This document shows positions 1 through 5,851 of a DNA stretch of 6,444 nt, piece by piece (the stretch's first letter is position 1; each line of letters opens with the position of its first letter). The DNA comes from an uncultured Clostridia bacterium (GTDB lineage Bacteria > Bacillota > Clostridia > UMGS1810): NCBI GenBank assembly GCA_937959315.1, contig CALGRC010000091.1, positions 1-6,444 on the forward strand, in the 5' to 3' direction. Position numbers and translations under genes: made by a program. The notes under the pieces are model-generated. The model was given only the letters and a program-made list of their open reading frames with translations. It was not told the origin of the DNA and ran no database searches.

Positions 1-657
1 AAATTTATCTGAAAGATGGTTAACCATACTCAAAATACTCATCCAAAAAACCAATGGCAGCATGATTTTTTCCATAAACGAACCAATGAGCTGTACAAAA
101 TATAAAAATACCGGTTCTAATCCGACGGCAGTTGATACGCCGCCGGTACTCATTAAAAGCCCAATATAGGTCGGGACTGCCGCTTTCAGAAACACGACCT
201 GGTCGGCTATAACGCTGCGCGCCATGTTCGTACAGTCGTAAAACCCTTTGATTAAAATACCGAGGAATAGCAAATAGCACGCCAAAAATGCAACCTCGTT
301 AACCCCTTTGTTTTCAAACGATCCCTGCAAGTTGGTCAAAACCGCACATACGATGGCTAATACAATCAGCGCCAGTAAAATGTGAATATTGTTGTAAAGT
401 TCACTGCTGAAAATTTTTAGAAACTTTCCAATCAGGCTCTGCGGTTCAAAAATAGCGTTGCCGTCCGCAATTTGCTCCACCACTGCATCAAAATCAAATT
501 CCGGCGCTGCTTGCTGTAAATTTTCAGTATAAGCTGCCCCTTCAACTTGCGACAGATCCAGCGCTTCCATTTGCGGCGCAATATCAACCGCATCTTGCGC
601 AAGGCACGGCACAGGCAGCAAAAGGAATAGCAGCATTACAAGTAAGCCTTTTTTCAT
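1..657 (-). CDS. spoIIIAE: SpoIIIAE, stage III sporulation membrane protein (partial, 3' end off the left edge)
   Basis: The reading frame is open from an ATG at 655-657 to the window edge, giving 219 residues; the family is usually near 390-400, so about half is present. The N-terminus is a signal peptide: MKKG, a Leu-rich core at residues 5-14, and a probable type I cleavage site after CLA (residue 20, before QD). An acidic region of about 60 residues follows, then hydrophobic segments near 90-108, 121-139, 160-170, 180-194 and 198-212. In the family, SpoIIIAE is a polytopic mother-cell membrane component of the SpoIIIA-SpoIIQ channel joining mother cell and forespore. The start is supported by AGAGGTGA six bases upstream and lies 16 nt after spoIIIAD, so it is translated from the same operon message. 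The assignment rests on gene order, signal peptide and remembered family sequence. Nothing looks broken; the truncation is only the window edge. Confidence 0.93.
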   Translation of the reverse strand, partial: MKKGLLVMLLFLLLPVPCLAQDAVDIAPQMEALDLSQVEGAAYTENLQQAAPEFDFDAVVEQIADGNAIFEPQSLIGKFLKIFSSELYNNIHILLALIVLAIVCAVLTNLQGSFENKGVNEVAFLACYLLFLGILIKGFYDCTNMARSVIADQVVFLKAAVPTYIGLLMSTGGVSTAVGLEPVFLYFVQLIGSFMEKIMLPLVFWMSILSMVNHLSDKF

Positions 658-673
658 TGGTTCTCACCTCTTT

Positions 674-1057
674 TTAAAACATACTTGTCAGCAGGTTTAA
701 TAGGCTGAGCAGAATTGGCGAAGCAAGATAGACAATCAGAATTTTGCCGGCCAGTTCTACTTTGGTTGCAATGGCTGTTTCCCCGGCGTCTTTACACACT
801 TGTGCGCCAAATTCGCATAAATAAGCAACGGCTATAATTTTTAATATGATATTGACAAATGCCAAATCCAAGTTGATGCGGCGGGTGATCTCGTTCAAAA
901 TGTCAACAATGCTGTCCAAATAAGCTGATGTAAAGGATAAAATGAGAACGCCCGCCGCGATACTAAGCAAAACAGCAAGTTCTGGCTTCTGTGCTTTTAA
1001 CACTGCAATCAGCAAAGTCGCAATAACTGCAATGATGACAATTTGTAAAATATCCAC
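674..1057 (-). CDS. spoIIIAD: SpoIIIAD, stage III sporulation membrane protein
   Basis: This is a 127-residue, very hydrophobic protein; B. subtilis SpoIIIAD is about 133. Hydrophobic stretches lie near residues 4-20, 27-47, 66-83 and 103-124. A polar stretch between the last two (EFGAQVCKDAGE, 82-93, then TKVELAGK) matches my memory of the conserved part of the family. The N-terminal half resembles SpoIIIAC, as expected for these related small proteins. It is an inner component of the mother-cell SpoIIIA complex; its exact role in the channel is not well defined. The start codon is GTG (1055-1057), preceded by GGGGGA with a six-base spacer, and the resulting MDILQIV matches the usual family beginning. 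It starts 14 nt after the spoIIIAC stop and ends 16 nt before spoIIIAE, so it belongs to the same transcript. Confidence 0.95.
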   Translation of the reverse strand: MDILQIVIIAVIATLLIAVLKAQKPELAVLLSIAAGVLILSFTSAYLDSIVDILNEITRRINLDLAFVNIILKIIAVAYLCEFGAQVCKDAGETAIATKVELAGKILIVYLASPILLSLLNLLTSMF

Positions 1058-1071
1058 CGTTTTTCCCCCGT

Positions 1072-1266
1072 TTACAGGTTAAAAATGGCTTTTATTGTTG
1101 AAAACAGCACATCGATTTGCTTAATAACTATGAGCAGTACAACAATCAGGCCGGCCAGTGTTGTCATCATTGCCTGTTCTTCCCGTCCGGAACGGATAAG
1201 CAATTGGTTGAGCACTGCAACCAAAATGCCGACGGCGGCAATTTGAAATATCAGGTCAACGTTCAT
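1072..1266 (-). CDS. spoIIIAC: SpoIIIAC, small stage III sporulation membrane protein
   Basis: This is a 64-residue protein with two predicted membrane helices (about residues 4-24 and 33-51) joined by a short charged turn with the family signature RSGREEQA (25-32). B. subtilis SpoIIIAC is about 68 residues. It is a membrane part of the SpoIIIA engulfment channel. I chose the ATG at 1264-1266. A longer frame could begin at TTG 1291-1293, but that start would overlap the end of spoIIIAB, lacks its own Shine-Dalgarno and would add nine polar residues before the first helix. The ATG has AAGGGGG eight bases upstream and gives the usual MNVDLIF-type beginning. The gap after spoIIIAB is 23 nt and before spoIIIAD 14 nt. 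Confidence 0.95.
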   Translation of the reverse strand: MNVDLIFQIAAVGILVAVLNQLLIRSGREEQAMMTTLAGLIVVLLIVIKQIDVLFSTIKAIFNL

Positions 1267-1274
1267 TTTTGTAT

Positions 1275-1281
1275 CCCCCTT
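1275..1281 (-). promoter_or_regulatory. Ribosome binding site that fixes the spoIIIAC start
   Basis: The minus strand reads AAGGGGG followed by an eight-base spacer and the ATG at 1264-1266. The site lies inside the longer frame that opens at TTG 1291-1293, which argues that the TTG is not used. Confidence 0.8.
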
Positions 1282-1289
1282 TTTGGCGG

Positions 1290-1811
1290 TCAAAATAGCA
1301 ATATGGCAATTAAAATGCCGGCATAAATGCCTAAACTGGTAAATAATTTTTGGTTTTTCTGACTGGATTCCCGCGCTTCTGCCAGCTGAACCCGTAATTT
1401 TTCTCGTACAGCCGATATATGTTTGAGCTGTCCTTCAACATCGCTGCCGCCTAGGGCTGTGCCAAAGGATATGACCGTTTCTAAGTCTGCTTTGGTCATC
1501 GACAGGTTGATACGGTGATTCTCAACTGCTATCTGCCATGCGTCCGCGGCCGTATCCCCAGTGTGGATATCCAACCTTTTGGCAGCTTCTTCAAAGATGG
1601 CGCTGATTATGCCATCGGCCGTTTTGGAAACTGCTATAAATGCCTGTGCCAGCGGCGCTTGTGTAAAACGAATTTCCGTCTCTAGCTGTGCGGCTGCAGT
1701 TTGTAAGTCAGTGAGTTCTTTGACGCGGTTTTTATACTTCAACGCTTTTTGAAACCCCAAACAACTGCTAGCGGCAACGATAAACAGCCCGCCAATCAAT
1801 TTAATAATCAT
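1290..1811 (-). CDS. spoIIIAB: SpoIIIAB, stage III sporulation protein (GspF-like)
   Basis: The protein has 173 residues, close to the 171 of B. subtilis SpoIIIAB. A membrane helix at 3-19 is followed by a long, mainly helical soluble domain and a second helix at 157-172, the family's architecture. The motif LGGSD followed by VEGQ (120-128) matches the conserved LGxSD region, and ETEIRFTQAPL (45-55) resembles the conserved early segment. The soluble domain of SpoIIIAB is described as resembling the cytoplasmic domain of GspF from type II secretion, so it probably couples the SpoIIIAA ATPase to the membrane complex. The ATG (1809-1811) overlaps the end of spoIIIAA by 11 nt and has CGGAGGG six bases upstream, inside the spoIIIAA coding region, which suggests translational coupling. 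Confidence 0.96.
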   Translation of the reverse strand: MIIKLIGGLFIVAASSCLGFQKALKYKNRVKELTDLQTAAAQLETEIRFTQAPLAQAFIAVSKTADGIISAIFEEAAKRLDIHTGDTAADAWQIAVENHRINLSMTKADLETVISFGTALGGSDVEGQLKHISAVREKLRVQLAEARESSQKNQKLFTSLGIYAGILIAILLF

Positions 1812-2748
1812 GGCGGTCCCTCCGCAGTACCCGTTCCACCGTACCGGTTCCCATCCGCCGGCTCAGTTCAATCACACAGTCAAAATGCGGGATGCAGGAT
1901 TTAAAAAATGGGCGCTGCATGATATCCTCTAAATTGCGGCCGTGCGCAGTTGTAATTACTTGTACGCCGCAGCCAAGTACCTGGGCCAGTGCATAAGCAT
2001 CCGTTTCCAATCCAATCTCATCTGTGATGATGACATCCGGCGACATACTCCGCACCAACAGCGGCATTCCGGCAGATTTTGGGCAAAAATCCAGGACATC
2101 GGTGCGGATACCGACATCTTGCTGCGGCACGCCGTTGCACATGGCGGCAATTTCACCGCGTTCATCTACCAGCCCTACTTTAATAGCAGCTTCCCCATTT
2201 CCGATCTGCCGCGCAATATCGCGGAGCAAGGTGGTTTTTCCGCTCTGCGGCGGCCCAATAATCATGGTATTATGTATTTTATCCCCTTGTATGATATCTG
2301 GCAAAACGGTGTTTGCCACTCCGACTACTGCGTGTGCAATCCGGAGGTTGAGGGCAGAAACATCCCGGATGTGGGCAATAGTGCCGCCGTCCATAACCGT
2401 TGTCCCCGTCACCCCCATCCGGTGCCCGCCGGATATCGTAATATAGCCGCATTTCAGTTTATCGGATACGGCATAAATGGAATTTTGTGAAGCAAGCTGT
2501 AAGGTGTCGTCAATATCCTTTTTACTACAAACCAATGCGCCGTTCAGCGATGTGACAGGCTGTCCATTTTCTGATAAAAACCAGCAGCCGTCCGACGTAT
2601 AAAGCGCTGCCGGACGCTGGATGCCCAAGCGGATTTCTTCCAGGCCATTCCATATGCTATCCCGCAACAGCCCGGCGGCGGTACGAATGTGCGGCGCAAG
2701 ATAAGGCAGGATTTGCAGTTTTGATACGGGGTTCTTTTGTGTATTCAT
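1801..2748 (-). CDS. spoIIIAA: SpoIIIAA, ATPase of the SpoIIIA sporulation channel
   Basis: This 315-residue protein (B. subtilis about 307) is a P-loop ATPase related to type II/IV secretion motor ATPases. It is thought to power assembly or transport by the SpoIIIA-SpoIIQ complex from the mother-cell side. The Walker A motif GPPQSGKTT is at 165-173, a conserved VDERGEIA at 194-201, the Walker B region DVIITDEIG at 238-246 and TTAHG at 266-270. The N-terminal 130 residues carry the family signatures EEIRLG and GYITISGGHRMGVTGT. The ATG at 2746-2748 is preferred over an in-frame GTG at 2758-2760, because GAGGTGA, which contains that GTG, sits eight bases before the ATG as its Shine-Dalgarno. 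It is the first gene of the operon and overlaps spoIIIAB by 11 nt. All motor motifs are intact. Confidence 0.97.
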   Translation of the reverse strand: MNTQKNPVSKLQILPYLAPHIRTAAGLLRDSIWNGLEEIRLGIQRPAALYTSDGCWFLSENGQPVTSLNGALVCSKKDIDDTLQLASQNSIYAVSDKLKCGYITISGGHRMGVTGTTVMDGGTIAHIRDVSALNLRIAHAVVGVANTVLPDIIQGDKIHNTMIIGPPQSGKTTLLRDIARQIGNGEAAIKVGLVDERGEIAAMCNGVPQQDVGIRTDVLDFCPKSAGMPLLVRSMSPDVIITDEIGLETDAYALAQVLGCGVQVITTAHGRNLEDIMQRPFFKSCIPHFDCVIELSRRMGTGTVERVLRRDRHDY

Positions 2749-2756
2749 GCAGCAGT

Positions 2757-2763
2757 TCACCTC
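2757..2763 (-). promoter_or_regulatory. Ribosome binding site deciding the spoIIIAA start
   Basis: GAGGTGA on the minus strand lies eight bases before the ATG at 2746-2748. The GTG within it is in frame and could be miscalled as the start (giving 319 residues), but it has no good Shine-Dalgarno of its own. Confidence 0.85.
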
Positions 2764-2780
2764 AAATTGTAAAGATGGTT

Positions 2781-2810
2781 ATGTATATGCTTGTCCGCCA
2801 CCGATTAGAA
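2781..2810 (-). promoter_or_regulatory. Weak candidate sigma-E promoter for the spoIIIA operon
   Basis: On the minus strand TTCTAAT (2804-2810) and CATATACAT (2781-2789) are separated by 14 nt. This loosely resembles the sigma-E pattern (an ATATT-like -35 and a CATACAAT-like -10) and would place the start near 2774, about 25 nt before the spoIIIAA ATG. The -10 matches at only about five of eight positions and the -35 is poor. Known biology (spoIIIA is sigma-E controlled in B. subtilis) supports the idea more than the sequence does. Confidence 0.3.
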
Positions 2811-2822
2811 CTACTTTCTTTC

Positions 2823-2851
2823 TTGACAAACCGTTTGATTATGGGTACAAT
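2823..2851 (+). promoter_or_regulatory. Sigma-A promoter for sigH
   Basis: TTGACA (2823-2828) and TACAAT (2846-2851) are separated by exactly 17 nt, a -35 identical to consensus and a -10 with one difference. Transcription should begin near 2858, leaving a leader of about 22 nt before the sigH ATG. This fits housekeeping transcription of sigH, as in B. subtilis. I see no clear Spo0A box (TGTCGAA type) nearby. Confidence 0.85.
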
Positions 2852-2864
2852 GAAGGCAGCCGGG

Positions 2865-2872
2865 AAAGGGGG
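2865..2872 (+). promoter_or_regulatory. Ribosome binding site for sigH
   Basis: AAAGGGGG lies seven bases before the ATG at 2880. It favours this start over the in-frame ATG at 2895. The frame stays open upstream to an ATG at 2721, but that start lies on the far side of the promoter and could not be translated from the predicted transcript. Confidence 0.75.
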
Positions 2873-2879
2873 CGCCAGT

Positions 2880-3521
2880 ATGGGGGTAGAATCTATGGAA
2901 AAATCTGATTATCTAAAATTGCCAGATGAACGGCTAGCAATGTTATCCCAAGAAGGCAATGATGCTGCAAGAGATCAGTTGATGGAAAAGTACAAGGGCT
3001 TTGTAAAGGCCCGTGCGCGGACTTATTTTCTCATCGGTGCCGACCGGGAAGATATTATCCAGGAAGGGATGATAGGGCTCTATAAAGCAATCCGGGATTA
3101 TAAAAGTGATAAGCCGGCTTCGTTCCGCGCCTTTGCTGAGCTGTGTATTACCCGGCAGATGATAACTGCAGTAAAAACTGCCACCCGGCAAAAACATATC
3201 CCGCTTAATTCTTATATTTCACTCAACAAACCTGTTTATGATGAAGAAAATGAACGGACACTGCTGGATACTATCACCGAAGAAAATCACTTTGATCCGG
3301 AAGAAATCATGATTACCAAAGAACATTTGGGATTGATGGAAGAAAAAATGGTGCAGTCTCTTAGCCATCTGGAACGGAATGTAATGAGTTTGTACTTGGA
3401 TGGACAAAGCTATATTGAAATTGCCAGACGGTTAAAAAAAAGTGAAAAATCGATTGATAATGCTTTGCAGAGGGTAAAACGAAAAGTGGAAAAATTTATA
3501 CAGGAAACAGCCGATGCATAA
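2880..3521 (+). CDS. sigH: SigH, RNA polymerase sporulation sigma factor (sigma-H)
   Basis: This 213-residue sigma-70 family protein closely follows B. subtilis SigH (218 residues). It directs RNA polymerase to early sporulation and transition-phase genes. Region 2 spans about 33-110: FLIGADREDIIQEGMIGLYK (50-69) is the core-binding region 2.2 and ELCITRQMITAVKTATRQKH (87-106) the -10 recognising region 2.3/2.4. Region 4 spans about 155-206, with the -35 helix-turn-helix around SYIEIARRLKKSEKSIDNAL (177-196) followed by QRVKRK. The start at ATG 2880 is fixed by the ribosome binding site; ATG 2895 would give 208 residues. The gene is divergent from spoIIIAA and co-directional with thrS, but a terminator and a new promoter separate it from thrS. 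In many relatives sigH lies near secE/nusG, so its position here is unusual. Confidence 0.97.
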   Translation: MGVESMEKSDYLKLPDERLAMLSQEGNDAARDQLMEKYKGFVKARARTYFLIGADREDIIQEGMIGLYKAIRDYKSDKPASFRAFAELCITRQMITAVKTATRQKHIPLNSYISLNKPVYDEENERTLLDTITEENHFDPEEIMITKEHLGLMEEKMVQSLSHLERNVMSLYLDGQSYIEIARRLKKSEKSIDNALQRVKRKVEKFIQETADA

Positions 3522-3721
3522 AAGTATTTAAGAAAATATGACCAATTTTTGAACAATAGGAACCTATTTATCATAAACGCACAAAAACTGCAAGCGGCTA
3601 TGAAAATATTGGTGAAAGTATGCCATTGCAAAAAGCATAATGGAATGCTATCATATAACCATACCACAACTAACATAACAAACTTTTTTCATTTTCCCTC
3701 CTTTTTTTGAAGGAATCATGG
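3522..3721 (+). other. AT-rich tail between sigH and its terminator, no convincing gene
   Basis: About 200 nt of AT-rich sequence separates the sigH stop from the terminator. It holds a near-palindrome AATAGG-AA-CCTATT (3555-3568), a six-base complementary pair ACCAAT (3541-3546) / ATTGGT (3608-3613) that could enclose it, and a pyrimidine run (3684-3708). The sigH frame stays open for 62 codons past the stop, ending at TGA 3708-3710, with an internal ATG at 3600 that lacks a good Shine-Dalgarno. On the minus strand AAGGAGGG precedes a 13-codon frame (3651-3692). None is strong enough to call a gene. With the terminator and thrS promoter, this makes up the whole gap 3522-3827; there is no T-box motif in it. 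Confidence 0.6.
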
Positions 3722-3753
3722 AAGCCGCCTATGAGAAGGCGGCTTATTTTTTT
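3722..3753 (+). terminator. Intrinsic terminator of the sigH transcript
   Basis: AAGCCGCCT (3722-3730) and AGGCGGCTT (3737-3745) form a perfect nine-base stem with a six-base loop, followed by A and seven Ts (3747-3753). No T run follows it on the minus strand, so it acts rightward only. It stops sigH transcription just before the thrS promoter. Confidence 0.9.
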
Positions 3754-3761
3754 GCCTTTAC

Positions 3762-3790
3762 TTGACATTTGGGACAAGGAATTCTATAAT
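3762..3790 (+). promoter_or_regulatory. Consensus sigma-A promoter for thrS
   Basis: TTGACA (3762-3767) and TATAAT (3785-3790) are both perfect consensus with a 17-nt spacer. Transcription should start near 3797, giving a leader of only about 31 nt. The leader is too short for a T-box, the usual control of synthetase genes in Bacillota. ATACC (3796-3800) could pair with GGTAT (3817-3821) over part of the Shine-Dalgarno, but five pairs across a 16-base loop is weak. Confidence 0.92.
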
Positions 3791-3827
3791 GAAAGATACC
3801 ATATACTGATACGGGAGGTATTTACAG

Positions 3828-5774
3828 ATGATTCATCTGACGCTGAAAGGCAATGAAGTACAGCAGTTTGAAAACGGCGTAACAATATTGGAAGTGGCAA
3901 AATCTATTAGCGAAGGATTGGGCCGCGCGGCCTTGGCCGGAAAAGTTAACGGCGAGCTCAAAGAACTGTCTTACAGGCTTGAACACGACTGTGCTTTGGA
4001 AATTTTAACCTTTGATTCTGACGAAGGAAAACTGGTGATGCGCCATACTGCGTCCCATGTGTTGGCACAGGCAGTGAAACGCCTATACCCAACTGCAAAA
4101 TTAGCGATTGGCCCTGCCATTGAAAATGGGTTTTATTATGATTTTGACATAGATGTTAATTTAAACACGGATGATTTGAAAAAAATTGAAGAAGAAATGA
4201 AAAAAATCGTCAAAGAGAAGTATGAAATCAAACGGTTTGAACTGCCGCGGGAAGAAGCGATAAAACTGATGGAAGAACGCGGCGAACCTTATAAGGTAGA
4301 ACTCATCAACGACCTGCCCGGCGACGCTGTTATTTCGTTTTACAGCCAAGGGGAATTTACCGACCTATGCGCCGGCCCACATGCTGCGGATACGTCCTGT
4401 GTTAAAGCGTTCAAACTGCAAAGTGTGACGGGCGCTTATTGGAAGGGCAGCGAAAAAAATAAAATGCTACAGCGGATTTATGGTACTGCATTTTCAAAAA
4501 AGAGTGATTTAAATGAATATCTAGAAAAATTGGAAGAAGCCAAAAAGCGTGACCATAACAAGGTTGGCCGTGAGATGAAACTGTTTACAACTGTAGATTA
4601 TATTGGCCAAGGCCTGCCGATTTTGCTTCCAAAAGGTGCGCGGATTATACAGACTTTGCAGCGTTTTGTAGAAGATGAAGAAGAAAAGCGCGGATATCTG
4701 TTAACCAAAACGCCATTTATGGCAAAAAGCGATTTATATAAAATATCCGGCCACTGGGATCATTATCGCGATGGTATGTTTGTGTTGGGCGACCCGGAAA
4801 AGGATAAAGAAGTTTTCGCCTTACGCCCCATGACTTGCCCATTCCAATTTCAGGCGTATTTAAACGAAATGCGCAGTTACCGCGATTTGCCGCTGCGCTA
4901 TAATGAAACTTCTACCCTGTTCCGCAATGAAGCATCCGGTGAAATGCACGGCCTTATCCGTGTGCGGCAATTTACCATATCGGAAGGCCACTTGGCTTGC
5001 CGTCCAGACCAAGTAGAGGATGAATTTAAGGGTTGTTTGGATTTGGCAAACTATATGCTGGAAACATTGGGCTTACGGGAGGATGTCTATTACCGGTTTT
5101 CCAAGTGGGATCCGAATGACCGCGAAAAATACATTGGCAGCGACGAGGATTGGAATGCAACGCAGGGCCTGATGAAGAGCATTTTAGATAAATTGGGATT
5201 AGAATATTCCGAGGAAGAAGGCGAAGCGGCATTTTATGGGCCAAAGCTGGATATCCAAATAAAAAATGTGCATGGGAAAGAGGATACATTGATAACCATT
5301 CAAATCGACTTCCAGCTGGCAGAACGGTTTGGGATGGATTATGTAGACCGCGACGGCGAAAAGAAATATCCGTATGTCATTCACCGTACCTCTTTAGGTT
5401 GCTATGAGCGGACGCTGGCTTTGTTGATTGAAAAATACGGCGGTGCATTCCCAACTTGGCTGGCGCCTACGCAGGTGCAAATTATCCCGGTATCGGAACG
5501 GCATTTTGATTATGCATCCAAATTAAAACAGCAGTTTGTAGAACAGCATATCCGTGCAGAAGCGGATTTGCGTAATGAGAAACTTGGTTATAAAATCCGT
5601 GAAGCACAAGTAGATAAAGTCCCCTATATGCTAGTCATTGGTGACAAAGAAGTGGAAAGCGGCGAAGTTTCTGTCCGTTCCCGTAAAGAGGGAGATCTGG
5701 GCAGCCAACCGATTGCGGTGTTTTTAGAAACGATAAAAAGAGAAATTGCAAACCGCGTCAATAATGTAAAATAA
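3828..5774 (+). CDS. thrS: Threonine--tRNA ligase (ThrRS)
   Basis: This 648-residue cytoplasmic class II synthetase charges tRNA-Thr with threonine; the length is normal. A TGS domain occupies about 1-62. The editing domain follows, with HTASH (73-77) and CAGPH (181-185), which supply the two histidines, cysteine and histidine that clear mischarged serine. The catalytic domain has PMTCP (Cys337), motif 2 around FRNEASGEMHG (365-375, Arg366) ending in SEGH (His388), and motif 3 IHRTSLGCYER (518-528). Cys337, His388 and His519 match the three zinc ligands. The anticodon-binding domain covers about 545-640. CPFQ replaces the more common CPGH/CPHH, as I recall for a clostridial subgroup. The start has GGGAGGT eight bases upstream. 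The gene appears to be monocistronic, between two terminators, with its own strong promoter. Confidence 0.98.
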   Translation: MIHLTLKGNEVQQFENGVTILEVAKSISEGLGRAALAGKVNGELKELSYRLEHDCALEILTFDSDEGKLVMRHTASHVLAQAVKRLYPTAKLAIGPAIENGFYYDFDIDVNLNTDDLKKIEEEMKKIVKEKYEIKRFELPREEAIKLMEERGEPYKVELINDLPGDAVISFYSQGEFTDLCAGPHAADTSCVKAFKLQSVTGAYWKGSEKNKMLQRIYGTAFSKKSDLNEYLEKLEEAKKRDHNKVGREMKLFTTVDYIGQGLPILLPKGARIIQTLQRFVEDEEEKRGYLLTKTPFMAKSDLYKISGHWDHYRDGMFVLGDPEKDKEVFALRPMTCPFQFQAYLNEMRSYRDLPLRYNETSTLFRNEASGEMHGLIRVRQFTISEGHLACRPDQVEDEFKGCLDLANYMLETLGLREDVYYRFSKWDPNDREKYIGSDEDWNATQGLMKSILDKLGLEYSEEEGEAAFYGPKLDIQIKNVHGKEDTLITIQIDFQLAERFGMDYVDRDGEKKYPYVIHRTSLGCYERTLALLIEKYGGAFPTWLAPTQVQIIPVSERHFDYASKLKQQFVEQHIRAEADLRNEKLGYKIREAQVDKVPYMLVIGDKEVESGEVSVRSRKEGDLGSQPIAVFLETIKREIANRVNNVK

Positions 5775-5778
5775 ACAA

Positions 5779-5827
5779 AAGCGAAAACCCATCTTCCTTT
5801 CAAAATTAGGAAGATGGGTTTTCGTTT
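5779..5827. terminator. Bidirectional intrinsic terminator between thrS and the DUF6062 gene
   Basis: A perfect 17-bp inverted repeat (5782-5798 with 5808-5824, nine-base loop) can be extended outward by a G-U and two A-U pairs. The GC-rich core CCCATCTTCCT/AGGAAGATGGG is followed on the plus strand by TTTTCGTTT. On the minus strand it is followed by TTTTCGCTTTTGTTTATTTT. It starts just after the thrS stop and lies about 25 nt beyond the stop of the convergent gene, so it can end transcription from both sides. Confidence 0.92.
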
Positions 5828-5851
5828 ATCATAACAAAATTATGTAAACCA

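Noticed and set aside
20..280. 86-codon minus-strand open frame
   Set aside because: It lies inside spoIIIAE in another frame. The spoIIIAE frame has the signal peptide, ribosome binding site and family-like membrane segments.
1942..2490. 182-codon plus-strand open frame opposite spoIIIAA
   Set aside because: It is antisense to a clearly conserved ATPase with intact Walker motifs, has no recognisable domain, and is explained by the codon pattern of the opposite strand.
2721..2879. N-terminal extension of SigH to ATG 2721
   Set aside because: It would cross the sigH promoter and the spoIIIAA start, adds 53 residues unlike SigH, and the ATG at 2880 has a good ribosome binding site and gives the normal length.
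3410..3676. 88-codon hydrophobic minus-strand open frame
   Set aside because: It overlaps the conserved region 4 of SigH in antisense, has no strong ribosome binding site and looks like a by-product of AT-rich sequence.
3651..3692. 13-codon minus-strand frame (MKKVCYVSCGMVI) preceded by AAGGAGGG
   Set aside because: The Shine-Dalgarno is strong, but it is only three bases from the ATG, no clear promoter is visible upstream on that strand, and the site is simply the complement of a pyrimidine run.
3722..3753. Possible T-box antiterminator or terminator for thrS
   Set aside because: The hairpin precedes the perfect thrS promoter and no T-box sequence is present, so it is better read as the sigH terminator.
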